Below, piece after piece: positions 30,386 through 39,582 of a stretch of DNA of 64,000 nt. Under the pieces are notes generated by a model. The model saw only the letters and a program-made list of their open reading frames with translations, did no database searches and was not told where the DNA came from. How positions within the stretch are numbered: the stretch's first letter is position 1; every line of letters begins with the position of its first letter. Source of the DNA: Pustulibacterium marinum (lineage in GTDB: Bacteria > Bacteroidota > Bacteroidia > Flavobacteriales > Flavobacteriaceae). A program made the position numbers and the translations under genes. Location of the stretch: contig NZ_FPBK01000009.1 in NCBI RefSeq assembly GCF_900116665.1, positions 1-64,000 on the forward strand, written 5' to 3'.

Positions 30386-31324
30386 ATGAAACATTTCATT
30401 TATATCATTTTACTATCGTTTACCCTAACTGGTTTTGCACAACATACTAATTTGTTTCTGGCAGACCCTACCATTTTTGAACATGATGGTACGTATTATG
30501 CCTACGGAACCAAAGAAAACGGTAACATAAAAGCCGAAGGCTTTTTGGTATACACCTCAACAGATTTAAAACACTGGGAAGGACCAAAAGGAGCTACAGA
30601 TGGTTTTGCATTTAAAAAAGGTGATGGCTATGGAACATGGGGGTTTTGGGCTCCACAAGTTTTTGAAAAAAACGGCACATTTTATATGGCATATACTGCC
30701 GATGAACATATTGCCATTGCGAGTAGCGATAGTCCGTTAGGGCCATTTACCAACAACGGTAACGCTTTACCTTCGGATGTTAGACAAATAGATCCTTTTA
30801 TCTTTTTTGACAATGGTAAAACCTACCTGTATCATGTGCGTTTAGACAACGGAAATAGAATTTTTGTAGCTGAAATGACCGATGATTTTTCAGCAATTAA
30901 AACAGAAACATTAACCGAATGTATTCATGCTGAAGCAGGCTGGGAAGATACCGAAAGCGTAACTTGGACAGTTACCGAAGGCCCTACGGTTTACAAAAAA
31001 GACGGTATGTATTACCTACTCTATTCTGCAAACGATTTTAGAAATAAAGATTATGCTGTTGGTTATGCTACTGCTACATCCCCTTATGGACCATGGAAAA
31101 AAAATGAAAATAGTCCGTTTATTTCTCAAACGCTTTTAAACTACCCTGGTACAGGACATGGTGATGTTTTTTATGGCAAAAACAACAACATGTATTATGT
31201 GTTTCATACCCACTTTTCTGAAGAGAAAGTTGGCCCAAGAAAAACAGCCATTATCAGATTAAAACAAAAAAACAATACTATAAAAATATTGAACGCTAAG
31301 TCTATAATTTGGTTAGCTTTATAA
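30386..31324 (+). CDS. Secreted GH43-family glycosidase
   Basis: This 312-residue protein has a signal peptide (ending GFAQ about 19) and all three GH43 acids in context: Asp in LFLADPTIFEHDGTYYAYGT, Asp in RQIDPFIFF and Glu in VTEGPTVYKKDGMYYLLYS. An alpha-L-arabinofuranosidase or beta-xylosidase activity is likely. It is the last gene of the operon and ends 37 bp before a terminator. Confidence 0.9.
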   Translation: MKHFIYIILLSFTLTGFAQHTNLFLADPTIFEHDGTYYAYGTKENGNIKAEGFLVYTSTDLKHWEGPKGATDGFAFKKGDGYGTWGFWAPQVFEKNGTFYMAYTADEHIAIASSDSPLGPFTNNGNALPSDVRQIDPFIFFDNGKTYLYHVRLDNGNRIFVAEMTDDFSAIKTETLTECIHAEAGWEDTESVTWTVTEGPTVYKKDGMYYLLYSANDFRNKDYAVGYATATSPYGPWKKNENSPFISQTLLNYPGTGHGDVFYGKNNNMYYVFHTHFSEEKVGPRKTAIIRLKQKNNTIKILNAKSIIWLAL

Positions 31325-31360
31325 ATGTAGACTTTTTTGTGTTTTATTTATTAATTCGTG

Positions 31361-31390
31361 AAAGCCATCCTAATTAGGGTGGCTTTTTTT
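31361..31390. terminator. Bidirectional terminator between glycan operon and M1 peptidase
   Basis: AAAGCCATCCTAATTAGGGTGGCTTTTTTT is a perfect stem with A and T tracts between convergent genes. Confidence 0.85.
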
Positions 31391-31394
31391 GAAT

Positions 31395-32960
31395 TTATTT
31401 AAATTCTTCAAACAGTAAATTCGTGTTTGGATCTAAATCTAAAGAAATAGGTTCTTTTTCAATTTTCAATTTGAACTTATTCTTCATTTCATTGATATCC
31501 AATTTTTGTATTTCTAAAGTACCATCGGCATAATTAAAACGAATTTCTAGCGGAAACTGAAATTCTTCCTTCTGCATTTGTTTAATTTCCAATTTCAGCT
31601 TTCCGTTTTTGTAATCATACTCCATTTTAATTTTTGGTTGGCCATACTGCGTTAACCACTGCGTGAAGAATAATTGTAAATCTTCACCAGAAACCGCTTC
31701 AAAAACCTTTTGTAAATCTACTGATGAGGCATTGGCGTATTTGTATTTTTTATAATACTGCTGAATACCTTTCCAGAATATTTCATCTCCCAATTTTCTT
31801 CTCAACATGTGCAAAACCCAAGCTCCTTTTTGATATGAATTCGGATTCAATAATTCCATCAAATCTGTTCTAGAACTGTCTATAATAGCCGTTTTTGTAG
31901 TCTCACTAAACTTTATTACTTGTGCTCTTTCTTCCTGAAGTTTTTCGTCCAATTTGCTTTTTCCATAAGCATGTTCAGCATATAAATCGGTAAAATAAGT
32001 AGCAAACCCTTCGCTTAACCAAAGGTGAGACCAATCGGTTTCTGATGCAGAATCGCCAAACCATTGGTGAGCAATTTCATGAGCCAGCAAAAATTCTGAA
32101 GAACGTGTTCCCGTTACAGAATTTTCATAATAGAAAATATTCCCGGCATTTTCCATTCCTCCATAACGTGTAGTTGACTGTACGTTGGCCAATTTGGTAA
32201 AAGGGAATGGTGCAATATGCGTAGAGAAATATGCTAAAATATCTTCCGCCTGCGCATAGTCATAAAAACCTGCTTTCTTATTTTCAGGATATACCCATGA
32301 AGAAAGCGGCACGTTTGCAATGTTTCCTAAATGATTTACAGCAAATTCTGCAACCCCAATCACCATGACTTTTGTAGGCAACTCTATTGGCGTGCTATAA
32401 ACGTACAACGAAGTTTTGTTATCCAAATTTGTATGTTCCGTAAGCATACCTGTGGCTACCACTTGATATTTTGAAGGAGCGGTAACATGAAACGAAACGG
32501 TAGCCTTGTCAGACGGATGATCTATAATGGGCAACCATTGGTGCGCACGATTTGGCCAATTATCACCAAAAAAAGTACGGTCTCCATATTTATTTTCACT
32601 AATGATGAGTCCGTCTTTTGGAATTCCATGGTAATAAATAACCACCGATCCTGGAGTAGCAGTTGTTATTGATAGTTTTTCATCGCTTTGCGAAAACTGC
32701 AATTGATTCTTTTTCTGAATCACGCTATCTACACGCATTCCTTTACCAGAGCCATCGGCCTCAACCAAATCTAAAACCAATTGTGATGATGGATTTGTAA
32801 ACTCAAAATCTAATACGGCTTTACCTTTAATAATGTTGTTTTCATCATTCAAGGTCAGATGAAATTCATAATTCTTGATATCAACATTTGGATTTTGAGC
32901 CCATAAAACAACGGGAGCACATAAGAGACTTAAGAAATAAAGGAACTGATTACGTTTCAT
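31395..32960 (-). CDS. Secreted M1-family aminopeptidase
   Basis: This 521-residue zinc metallopeptidase has a signal peptide (ending LWAQ about 21). It carries the substrate-binding exopeptidase motif GGMENAG and the zinc site HEIAHQWFGDSAS...WLSEGFATYFTD (HExxH-18x-E). It would remove N-terminal residues from peptides outside the cytoplasm. It lacks the large C-terminal ERAP-like domain of aminopeptidase N and is of the shorter type. It stands alone, with its promoter upstream in the 32961-33090 spacer. Confidence 0.93.
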   Translation of the reverse strand: MKRNQFLYFLSLLCAPVVLWAQNPNVDIKNYEFHLTLNDENNIIKGKAVLDFEFTNPSSQLVLDLVEADGSGKGMRVDSVIQKKNQLQFSQSDEKLSITTATPGSVVIYYHGIPKDGLIISENKYGDRTFFGDNWPNRAHQWLPIIDHPSDKATVSFHVTAPSKYQVVATGMLTEHTNLDNKTSLYVYSTPIELPTKVMVIGVAEFAVNHLGNIANVPLSSWVYPENKKAGFYDYAQAEDILAYFSTHIAPFPFTKLANVQSTTRYGGMENAGNIFYYENSVTGTRSSEFLLAHEIAHQWFGDSASETDWSHLWLSEGFATYFTDLYAEHAYGKSKLDEKLQEERAQVIKFSETTKTAIIDSSRTDLMELLNPNSYQKGAWVLHMLRRKLGDEIFWKGIQQYYKKYKYANASSVDLQKVFEAVSGEDLQLFFTQWLTQYGQPKIKMEYDYKNGKLKLEIKQMQKEEFQFPLEIRFNYADGTLEIQKLDINEMKNKFKLKIEKEPISLDLDPNTNLLFEEFK

Positions 32961-33091
32961 GCAATTGAAATTTAAAACTTTAAAATTAATGCTTTTGGAA
33001 ACCTTAGAAAACTATTATGTTACTGAAAGTTGCTATCTTATTGATATTTTGAGATCTTCATTTCTGAAAATTTTAAACTATAAAAAAGAAA

Positions 33092-33123
33092 AAGCCTTGA
33101 AAATCAATTGATTTTCAAGGCTT
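33092..33123. repeat. Perfect 32 bp palindrome at the left edge of the mobile element
   Basis: AAGCCTTGAAAATCAA and its exact reverse complement meet without a loop spacer. It looks like a terminator, but the expected T run on the right is replaced by GCTGTACTCGAGG. The terminator may therefore have been cut by insertion of the element. Confidence 0.5.
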
Positions 33124-33134
33124 GCTGTACTCGA

Positions 33135-33346
33135 GGTGGTAGTTAGGTAAATTTGTCTTATCAAGCACCAAATGAGGGTTTGAAGCCTTCCGATTTGGAG
33201 TGCACCCGAATGGAGAACTTTAACTATTTTTTAACTTTACACTCCTTAAAATTTGGGGTGGTAGTGCAACTTTTTTGTTAATTCCTTTAACATTTTAAGA
33301 AAATCTTATCCTTGGTGCACCCGAATGATTCAAATCGGGCGCACTT
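33135..33346. repeat. Imperfect ~120 bp tandem repeat, possible integrase arm sites
   Basis: The spacer 32961-33592 has no gene. GGTGGTAGT occurs at 33135-33143 and 33257-33265, and GTGCACCCGAATG at 33200-33212 and 33315-33327. The second copy is followed by TCGGGCGCAC, which makes an imperfect hairpin with GTGCACCCGA. Repeated short words at an element end resemble arm-type integrase sites, which is an inference. Confidence 0.4.
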
Positions 33347-33420
33347 ATTTTCGTAATTATTGTAGTTTACAATTCACTAAATAGTTCTATGTATTGTTCG
33401 AACAATATAAAATATCCTTC

Positions 33421-33572
33421 TTCACCTAATCATTAGAATATTGATAGGTGAAAGTTCTTCTCTAAATAATAGAAACATACACAAAACCATATAATTCCTA
33501 TTAAATTTATCATTTTATCAATTATAGGGATTAATAAAATGTCCAGTTTTTTAGCTAAAAAACTGGACAAAA
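33421..33572. repeat. 3'-flank repeat, copy 1 (after radC), ending in a terminator hairpin
   Basis: This copy aligns over about 140 bp with 34530-34667: TTCACC, then ATAGGT.AAAGTT, TCTAAA.AATAGAAAC, TTATCAATTATAG and TTAATAAAATGTCCAG are shared in order. It closes with TGTCCAGTTTTTTAGC and AAAAACTGGACA, a strong hairpin that would terminate radC. Confidence 0.75.
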
Positions 33573-33592
33573 GTTATTGATACATACTACCT

Positions 33593-34042
33593 CTATAATA
33601 GTGCATTCTCCGCAAAACTGCAAAAGTCACCATCGGGTGATAGTATCAAATGATCCAATACTTTGATATCAAAAAATTCAGCAGCTGACCTTATTTTTTG
33701 AGTCAATTGCTTATCTGCTAGACTCGGCGTTAATTTTCCTGAAGGATGGTTATGAACCAAAATAATCGCTGTAGATAACGATTTCAGTATTAATGCAAAT
33801 ACAATTCGAATATCCACCAACGTTCCCGTAATCCCACCAGAAGACACTTCGTAAATTCCTTTTACCTTGTTACTGTTATTTAATAAAAGTACTTTAAAAT
33901 GCTCCTGAAAGCCTATGGTGTTTTTGTTCCAATGCTCAAAAGCAATGCTCGCTCCATCCTTAGCACATGTAATCCCTTTTGATTGCAATACGCTTCTTTT
34001 TTCCTTGTAACATAGGGTTACCACATTCACTCTCGTTATCAT
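33593..34042 (-). CDS. radC: RadC-family JAB/MPN domain protein
   Basis: This 149-residue protein has the JAMM metal motif HNHPSG...PSLAD. The N-terminal HhH domain of long RadC proteins is missing, as in mobile-element versions. The original link to DNA repair is not supported experimentally; element-borne copies are widely seen beside anti-restriction and mobilization genes. It is the leftmost gene of the element and is flanked on its 3' side by a repeat shared with the next gene. Confidence 0.88.
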   Translation of the reverse strand: MITRVNVVTLCYKEKRSVLQSKGITCAKDGASIAFEHWNKNTIGFQEHFKVLLLNNSNKVKGIYEVSSGGITGTLVDIRIVFALILKSLSTAIILVHNHPSGKLTPSLADKQLTQKIRSAAEFFDIKVLDHLILSPDGDFCSFAENALL

Positions 34043-34528
34043 ACCTCTTAAGATTAAAAATTCAACATTCCGTTTGTAAATCCAACCACAACAAAACTCA
34101 CTTTGAAATCAGCTTTACTTTTTTTATCCGGAGCGGTGTCTTTTTGTTTTTCACCTTTCTCCCGTTAAGAAACTGCTGTAATGAATTCATAGCACTTGTT
34201 GTTTTTGATTTACTTCTTCTAGCGCCGTATGCGTCTTGCCTTTTTGTTTGCCGCACATTTTCAACCTTTACGGATTGATAAGGATTTATAAAAAGAGAGG
34301 TAGGAATGGTTTATGCAATCCGTTCAAATCTGAAAGGTTGGTGCTTTGCAATTCAAAAAAGTAAGGGGTATGCGAGTGTACTTCCAGAAGTCAAAAACAA
34401 CGGAAAGTCTAATTGAATGGAAGTAGTTTTAGGGAGTAAGGTTTTTACAGTAAATGCCCTTGTAGTTCCTATAAACACATAAATTATTTACTGTAAATGA
34501 TAGTTTACTTTTTCATAAAAAATCATGC
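34043..34528. other. Non-coding spacer with two TTTAC-GTAAA palindromes
   Basis: No convincing gene was found. TTTACAGTAAAT (34444-34455) and ATTTACTGTAAA (34486-34497) are each near-palindromes and form a 12 bp inverted pair with a 30 bp spacer. Very short basic frames on the minus strand (24 and 31 codons, about 34100-34265) are possible but unsupported. Confidence 0.4.
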
Positions 34529-34529
34529 T

Positions 34530-34667
34530 TCACCGGTCATTACTATATTTATAGGTAAAAGTTTTCGTCTAAACAATAGAAACTATATAAATCCTATTAA
34601 ACAAATCATTTATCAATTATAGAGGTTAATAAAATGTCCAGTTTTTTAATTAAAAAACTGGACATTC
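34530..34667. repeat. 3'-flank repeat, copy 2 (after the nuclease-NTPase gene)
   Basis: This is the second copy of the ~140 bp repeat described at 33421-33572. It ends in TGTCCAGTTTTTTAAT and AAAAAACTGGACA, 6 bp after the stop of the 774-residue gene, and would be its terminator. Confidence 0.75.
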
Positions 34668-34672
34668 TCCCA

Positions 34673-36997
34673 TTATAAATCAGTCATTTTTATTGTAGAA
34701 AATAAATTTTCTATTTTCTTATTTTCTACAAGAACTTTATCATGGACTTCCTTATAATATTCCTTTCGCTTTTTTTCTCTCCCTAAAAACTCTTGATTAT
34801 TTGATTCATTCTCCTTTAGTTGATTAAGCAACTCATCTTCACTATAGTGTCTCGGAATATCCATAGCTATATCAGAACATAATTTGTTCATTAAATTATG
34901 TGTAATATCGTTAACATCATCATATATTAATGATTCATAATCGTCCATGTTTATAACTTGATCTTTATATGAATCCATTAAATCCTTTTCTGTTTCTAAA
35001 ACTATTTTAGATATCATTTCTAAAACTAAATTTTGAAAAGACTCTTTCAAAATGAAATTTTCATAATTAAATCCAAATTTTTCAAAAATTTTAGGAAGTT
35101 CCATTGCCAAATTCTTATCGTCAATATTTTTTATATATTTCCCAATAATCATTAAAAAATTCTGTTTAATAAATAATTCGGTCGTAGGACAATTATTAAG
35201 GCTTTCAAAAACATATCTTAGTTCTTTTTCAAACCACCAAATCCTATCTAAATTTAATCTCTTGAATACTTCTAATAAACAATTATCAATATTAATTGAT
35301 TTACAATACTTAACCAATACTTGTAAATAAATACCATCAAGTCTATACTCCTTGTATCTATCTATACTATCAAGATTATTGTTACAGATTTTATTCAGAA
35401 TAATTTCTTGAATTTCTTCTTCCAAGATAAATTGATTTTTTTCAGGATTAAAAATTTCAAGTTGCTCTACATATACAGCAGAAGCAATAATTGCTTTTTT
35501 AAAAGCATAATTATTGTTTAGAAAAACAACTAAATAATCGGAAATTGAAGGATTGATAAAAGAATAGCGCTTTTTACCTTTATCTAGATCACTAATAATG
35601 GAAACGATAAAACCATTTAAAAGACTTCTAACTGAATCTATAAATTGTTCTGAATTTACGGATATATTATTTAGATTTTTCTCATACACTAATCTTTCTC
35701 CAAAAGCCTTAATCAAGAAACTCTCTTCAACATTCCTTTGAAATGTAAATAATGTCATCAAAAAACACCTGTCTTGTAATCTAATTTGATTACGAAAAGA
35801 ATAATTCCAAATTTCTTCAGGGTGCTCTAAATTAAAACTTATAAACTCTTTATAATCAACACCACTCATTTTTTTTGTCCTGTCATAGTCTGTTATAAAT
35901 TCAATTATTCTAGGCGTATAATTTTTATGTCTAATTATATCAAAGTAAAACTTATCTTTTAAAATAATTGAAAACAATTCGTCATTCAATCTTTGAAAAT
36001 ATAAGTGGTTATATAGAATTTTTGCTTTATGGTAATCACTATACCTAAATACTTCTATTTCATATTTTCCTGATTCTATTCGTGACCTCTTAATTTTTTC
36101 TGATTTAGCTTTGGCCTGCTCAAGTATTACAGTTCTAGTTGATAGAATAATATACTTATTTGGAGAATGCTTAATTCTATCTATGAATCTAGATATTTCG
36201 CTCTCCTTCTGACTTCCACTTAAAATTTCATAATAAACTTCTCCTAAAAAATCATCAAAATAAAATAATTGTTTCGATTCGTCAGATAAGATAACATCTT
36301 CAGCCTCCCGTATTGTATTTATTAGATAGATTTTGTGATCCCACCGGGCTCTCTCAATAATTAACATTTCTGCAAGTGTTGTTTTACCTACTCCTGGCTG
36401 GCCCGTAATCAGAAGAATTTTCTCTTTTTCTAGAATTTTATTAGCTATGTCAAAATCCTTTGTCATTACAAAAAGAGGTATCTTATACTTTATCCGCTCT
36501 AAGTAACTTCGCGTACGCCCTTCAATTGCACTATTTAGTATTGAGCCTAGAACTTCCGTACTTGAGAACCACAATTTAAAATGACTTTTTTCTATCTTTT
36601 TATGCTTTCTTAAAAGTTTATTCATGTCTTCATTACCTAAAACATCATTTGCCGATATGATGTAAGGTTTGAAAATTTCCACAATAATATCTTTTTCCTT
36701 AGCCGAAAGTTGCAGGGAAGTAACACAGAAATATCTATCAGGATTTAATTTTCTTACTTTAGGTAGCTCTTCATTTTCTAGCTTATATTTTAAAATAGAA
36801 AAACTCGATTTCAAATAATGCTTTACCTGAACAACAATTGAATTTTTATTATTTGGTGATGAAAACCTTAAGTCTATACCTCCATCTTTCCCTGTTTTGA
36901 AATCCTGTAAATTAAGATTATATTCAGCGTTTAAAAGATCCAATGATAAAATTTCAAAATCTTTATCATTAAGAGTATTAAAACTATAATTATTCAT
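34673..36997 (-). CDS. Mrr-type nuclease fused to a STAND-like NTPase (putative antiphage effector)
   Basis: The 774 residues begin with a restriction-endonuclease-like domain (about 10-115): FEILSLDLL helix, GGID with Asp42 and VQVKH with Lys59, matching the D...QxK core of Mrr enzymes. A P-loop NTPase follows with ITGQPGVGKTT (198-207) and Walker B FYFDDFLG (246-252), a pattern I associate with the nSTAND3 group, then a helical region to the C-terminus likely used for sensing. STAND ATPases with nuclease effectors are known in antiphage defence. The gene is very AT-rich and follows a small XRE regulator. Function here is inferred. Confidence 0.8.
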   Translation of the reverse strand: MNNYSFNTLNDKDFEILSLDLLNAEYNLNLQDFKTGKDGGIDLRFSSPNNKNSIVVQVKHYLKSSFSILKYKLENEELPKVRKLNPDRYFCVTSLQLSAKEKDIIVEIFKPYIISANDVLGNEDMNKLLRKHKKIEKSHFKLWFSSTEVLGSILNSAIEGRTRSYLERIKYKIPLFVMTKDFDIANKILEKEKILLITGQPGVGKTTLAEMLIIERARWDHKIYLINTIREAEDVILSDESKQLFYFDDFLGEVYYEILSGSQKESEISRFIDRIKHSPNKYIILSTRTVILEQAKAKSEKIKRSRIESGKYEIEVFRYSDYHKAKILYNHLYFQRLNDELFSIILKDKFYFDIIRHKNYTPRIIEFITDYDRTKKMSGVDYKEFISFNLEHPEEIWNYSFRNQIRLQDRCFLMTLFTFQRNVEESFLIKAFGERLVYEKNLNNISVNSEQFIDSVRSLLNGFIVSIISDLDKGKKRYSFINPSISDYLVVFLNNNYAFKKAIIASAVYVEQLEIFNPEKNQFILEEEIQEIILNKICNNNLDSIDRYKEYRLDGIYLQVLVKYCKSINIDNCLLEVFKRLNLDRIWWFEKELRYVFESLNNCPTTELFIKQNFLMIIGKYIKNIDDKNLAMELPKIFEKFGFNYENFILKESFQNLVLEMISKIVLETEKDLMDSYKDQVINMDDYESLIYDDVNDITHNLMNKLCSDIAMDIPRHYSEDELLNQLKENESNNQEFLGREKKRKEYYKEVHDKVLVENKKIENLFSTIKMTDL

Positions 36998-37123
36998 TCA
37001 GTATATAATATATTTTGTTACTGCCTCTCTGTAAATAGCACTTACTCTACAATTACTTATTACCCAAATTCAAACTTTATTTAGACTGTTATAGATTGTC
37101 TATTTATTTTAAAAATTAAAATT

Positions 37124-37348
37124 TTAAGTTTTATCTAAAGGCAATTTCAAATCTTTACATACCTCATTCAATATCTCAGATGGATCTTCATCAATTGCTA
37201 AAGCTATCAAATAAAGTTCTTTCACTCTTAATTGGGTATTTTCATTATTTGCTAACTCACTAAGTCTCGTTTTACTGATACCAGTTTTACGAGAAACATC
37301 TGCTCTGTTAATAGACTTTTTAGCAAAATATAGACCTAATTCCGTCAT
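37124..37348 (-). CDS. Small XRE-family HTH regulator
   Basis: This 74-residue protein is almost entirely a helix-turn-helix domain: FAKKSINRADVSRKTGISKTRLSELAN and LIALAIDEDPSEIL. It lies 126 bp upstream of the nuclease-NTPase gene on the same strand and diverges from the 576-residue gene. With the palindrome at 37449-37467, it probably controls one or both. Confidence 0.85.
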   Translation of the reverse strand: MTELGLYFAKKSINRADVSRKTGISKTRLSELANNENTQLRVKELYLIALAIDEDPSEILNEVCKDLKLPLDKT

Positions 37349-37448
37349 TGATATATCTTATTTAAGGTATATAAAGTTAGGATTTAAGACACAATATTCC
37401 GATTTTCTGAATTTCCGCTTGTTATTTTATCCTTTTATAATTACATTT

Positions 37449-37467
37449 GTTCCGATAATCGGAACAT
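37449..37467. promoter_or_regulatory. 19 bp palindromic operator TGTTCCGATAATCGGAACA
   Basis: Two perfect 9 bp arms around a central A, 35 bp before the ATG at 37503. A half-site TTCCGAT recurs at 37397-37403, nearer the XRE gene. It is the likely XRE binding site in the divergent spacer. Confidence 0.55.
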
Positions 37468-37502
37468 TTATTCTTTTAAAGCAAATATTAAATTGTAACA
37501 AA

Positions 37503-39233
37503 ATGACAAGTGAATTAAAAATCCCACAACAATTTCCTTTCAAGAAGGAACTCAAAAAACTTTTAAATCAGTTATTAGACTGTTTTGATCTACAAATTAT
37601 CTACCTCTCAGAACTTGAAACTAAAAAACATAAATTTTATATCATTAATGGAATTCTTGAGAGAAAAAGAACTTCTTCTAAAGAGCAACTAACACTCTTG
37701 CATAAAGTTGAAAACAATAACTCACATTTTAAGCTACAACTATATACAAAAAAGCAATTAAGAGCATCTCTACATAATGGAGAACTTTACTTTATACAAC
37801 ATTGCTATTATGGTCAAGTAGTTTATCAGAACAATGACAATAATTTAATTCTATCAAAATTCAAGGATACTTTCTTATTGAATCAATCTAAAAAGCAGAT
37901 TAAGCAAAATAGTAACAGCATATGTAAAGGTTTTCATGCTATACAGCATCGCTTTGAAGCATTAGAATATAATGCTGGTACAAATATGTTACTTAGTATA
38001 ATGATTACATTATTCCAACATTTAGGAAAATTGTATTCTGGTCAAAATATAAAGTTTACTACTTTAAACGAATACATACAGTACTTATCATCCTATGATT
38101 CTGAAATTCACAAGTTCTTCATGGAAGGACGAAAAGAGGTATCGGAAATGCTTGAACTAATGGAATTACTTCATTCGAAGCCTGAAAAACCGCCTACAAC
38201 TAAAATATACCGGAGTGATTTTTATGAAATGTTTGTTGTAGTACAAATCCTTTTCAAAAAATACAACGAACTTTCAAATCGAATGCTCACTTCATGTAGA
38301 GAATTCAAACAAGAGTATACTCAACCTGCTTTTGAAGTCAAAGAACCAAAGCTTCACCAACCCTTTGAAATAGCAATACAAAAGGTAGTTGATTTTCTAA
38401 GGGAGCATTATCAGATTCATGCCATGCTACTAATCAATAAGCAACAGGAATCATATAATAGTACGAAGCTATTTGGTACTAAAACAGCTCCTGAACACTT
38501 TACATTTTCTGCTACGGCATTTCTTATTGTCCATCAGACTATTCCAATTAACCCTTCACAACTGACAGATTTGGTATATAATCATATGAACAAGCAAATG
38601 AAAATATACTTCACTTGGTCAACATTATCCAAAGTAAGGGAACAAGCAGATTACGGAAATAACTTTTTGTATCGAGTACTGCAAACCGATAATGTCATTT
38701 TTAAAGAAGACGATCAATTAACCAAAGATTTTGACAGAGCACCGTATTATTATATTCAAATGTGGGAAAAGCTACAAAAGAGATGGCAAGACCGATTTGA
38801 TAGAGCTCTTTATTTACAAGAGTTAACACATGCGTTGGATAATGAACATGATTACATTGCTAACATGGCTTTATTTGAAAATGCTATAGTCCAAGCTTGC
38901 ATTGGTTTGTTAGCTGTATTCTGGGAGTACAAACCTTCCTATACTTCTTTAGATTACTTAATGCATCTATGCAATGATTTCACAGATTTACCCAAGGATA
39001 TTTTTTGGAATAGTTCTTATATGTCAGCACGCAATTATAATCTAATTACTCAATCTAAAAACCATTTAAGACATGGTTGCCCTTATAAGATTAGCGAAAA
39101 AGATAATGACCAAGTATACAAACTATGCGATCGGTTTATTACAGCAGCAGGAAAGGAAGTCAATAAACACCTAGATTATTTGAAAATACAGTGTTTTGAA
39201 CGTGAAACACCGTTATTCACTAAATCTTCATAA
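37503..39233 (+). CDS. Large protein of unknown function, possible nucleotidyltransferase-like and HEPN-like domains
   Basis: The 576 residues show no catalytic motif I can name with certainty. The N-terminus (QQFPFKKELKKLLNQLLDCF) and the region from about 315 (FEIAIQKVVDFLREHYQIHAMLLI) look like alpha/beta nucleotidyltransferase-fold pieces without an active-site GS motif. The C-terminal 150 residues are all helical and HEPN-like (ALYLQELTHALDNEHDYIANMALF). Similar large proteins occur in Bacteroidetes mobile elements. ATG 37503 is preferred over the frame opening at 37419, which would cover the operator. Confidence 0.55.
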   Translation: MTSELKIPQQFPFKKELKKLLNQLLDCFDLQIIYLSELETKKHKFYIINGILERKRTSSKEQLTLLHKVENNNSHFKLQLYTKKQLRASLHNGELYFIQHCYYGQVVYQNNDNNLILSKFKDTFLLNQSKKQIKQNSNSICKGFHAIQHRFEALEYNAGTNMLLSIMITLFQHLGKLYSGQNIKFTTLNEYIQYLSSYDSEIHKFFMEGRKEVSEMLELMELLHSKPEKPPTTKIYRSDFYEMFVVVQILFKKYNELSNRMLTSCREFKQEYTQPAFEVKEPKLHQPFEIAIQKVVDFLREHYQIHAMLLINKQQESYNSTKLFGTKTAPEHFTFSATAFLIVHQTIPINPSQLTDLVYNHMNKQMKIYFTWSTLSKVREQADYGNNFLYRVLQTDNVIFKEDDQLTKDFDRAPYYYIQMWEKLQKRWQDRFDRALYLQELTHALDNEHDYIANMALFENAIVQACIGLLAVFWEYKPSYTSLDYLMHLCNDFTDLPKDIFWNSSYMSARNYNLITQSKNHLRHGCPYKISEKDNDQVYKLCDRFITAAGKEVNKHLDYLKIQCFERETPLFTKSS

Positions 39234-39244
39234 ACCTTGAGCTT

Positions 39245-39580
39245 ATGAAAAAGAAAAACTATAAAAGGTTAGTAAAACAATTGAAGTCGGAGCTAACATC
39301 CAAAAACGGGCCCTTGAAATCTGCCGGATACAATTGCAATGGCAAGCCCATGAAAAAAGGTGAATTCTTGATTGGAGACAATGACGAACTTATGTTCACG
39401 ATTTCTTGCTTATTAAAAACGTGTATTCTAGCGTTAGAAGGAGATGCTAATTTTTCTTTATCAACTATGAATAAGGCGGATCCTAAAGCTAGTGTTATTG
39501 TATCACTAGAATTTATTAATAGTTTGCTGCCTCGAGAGCAAATGGTTGTATTGGATAAAATATCTGAGTTGTTAAAATAA
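39245..39580 (+). CDS. Hypothetical protein, 111 aa
   Basis: This small, Lys-rich protein (MKKKNYKRLVKQLKSELTSK) has no recognised domain. It follows the 576-residue gene by 11 bp and is probably cotranscribed with it. A hairpin terminator follows directly. Confidence 0.65.
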   Translation: MKKKNYKRLVKQLKSELTSKNGPLKSAGYNCNGKPMKKGEFLIGDNDELMFTISCLLKTCILALEGDANFSLSTMNKADPKASVIVSLEFINSLLPREQMVVLDKISELLK

Positions 39581-39582
39581 AA

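Noticed and set aside
33121-33145. tRNA 3'-end remnant as integration site (TACTCGAGGTGG)
   Set aside because: The text resembles the edge of a tRNA gene for a few bases only; no acceptor stem, T-loop or anticodon arm could be folded.
33135-33346. CRISPR-like repeats
   Set aside because: Only two copies, diverged between the shared words, with no regular spacer pattern and no cas genes.
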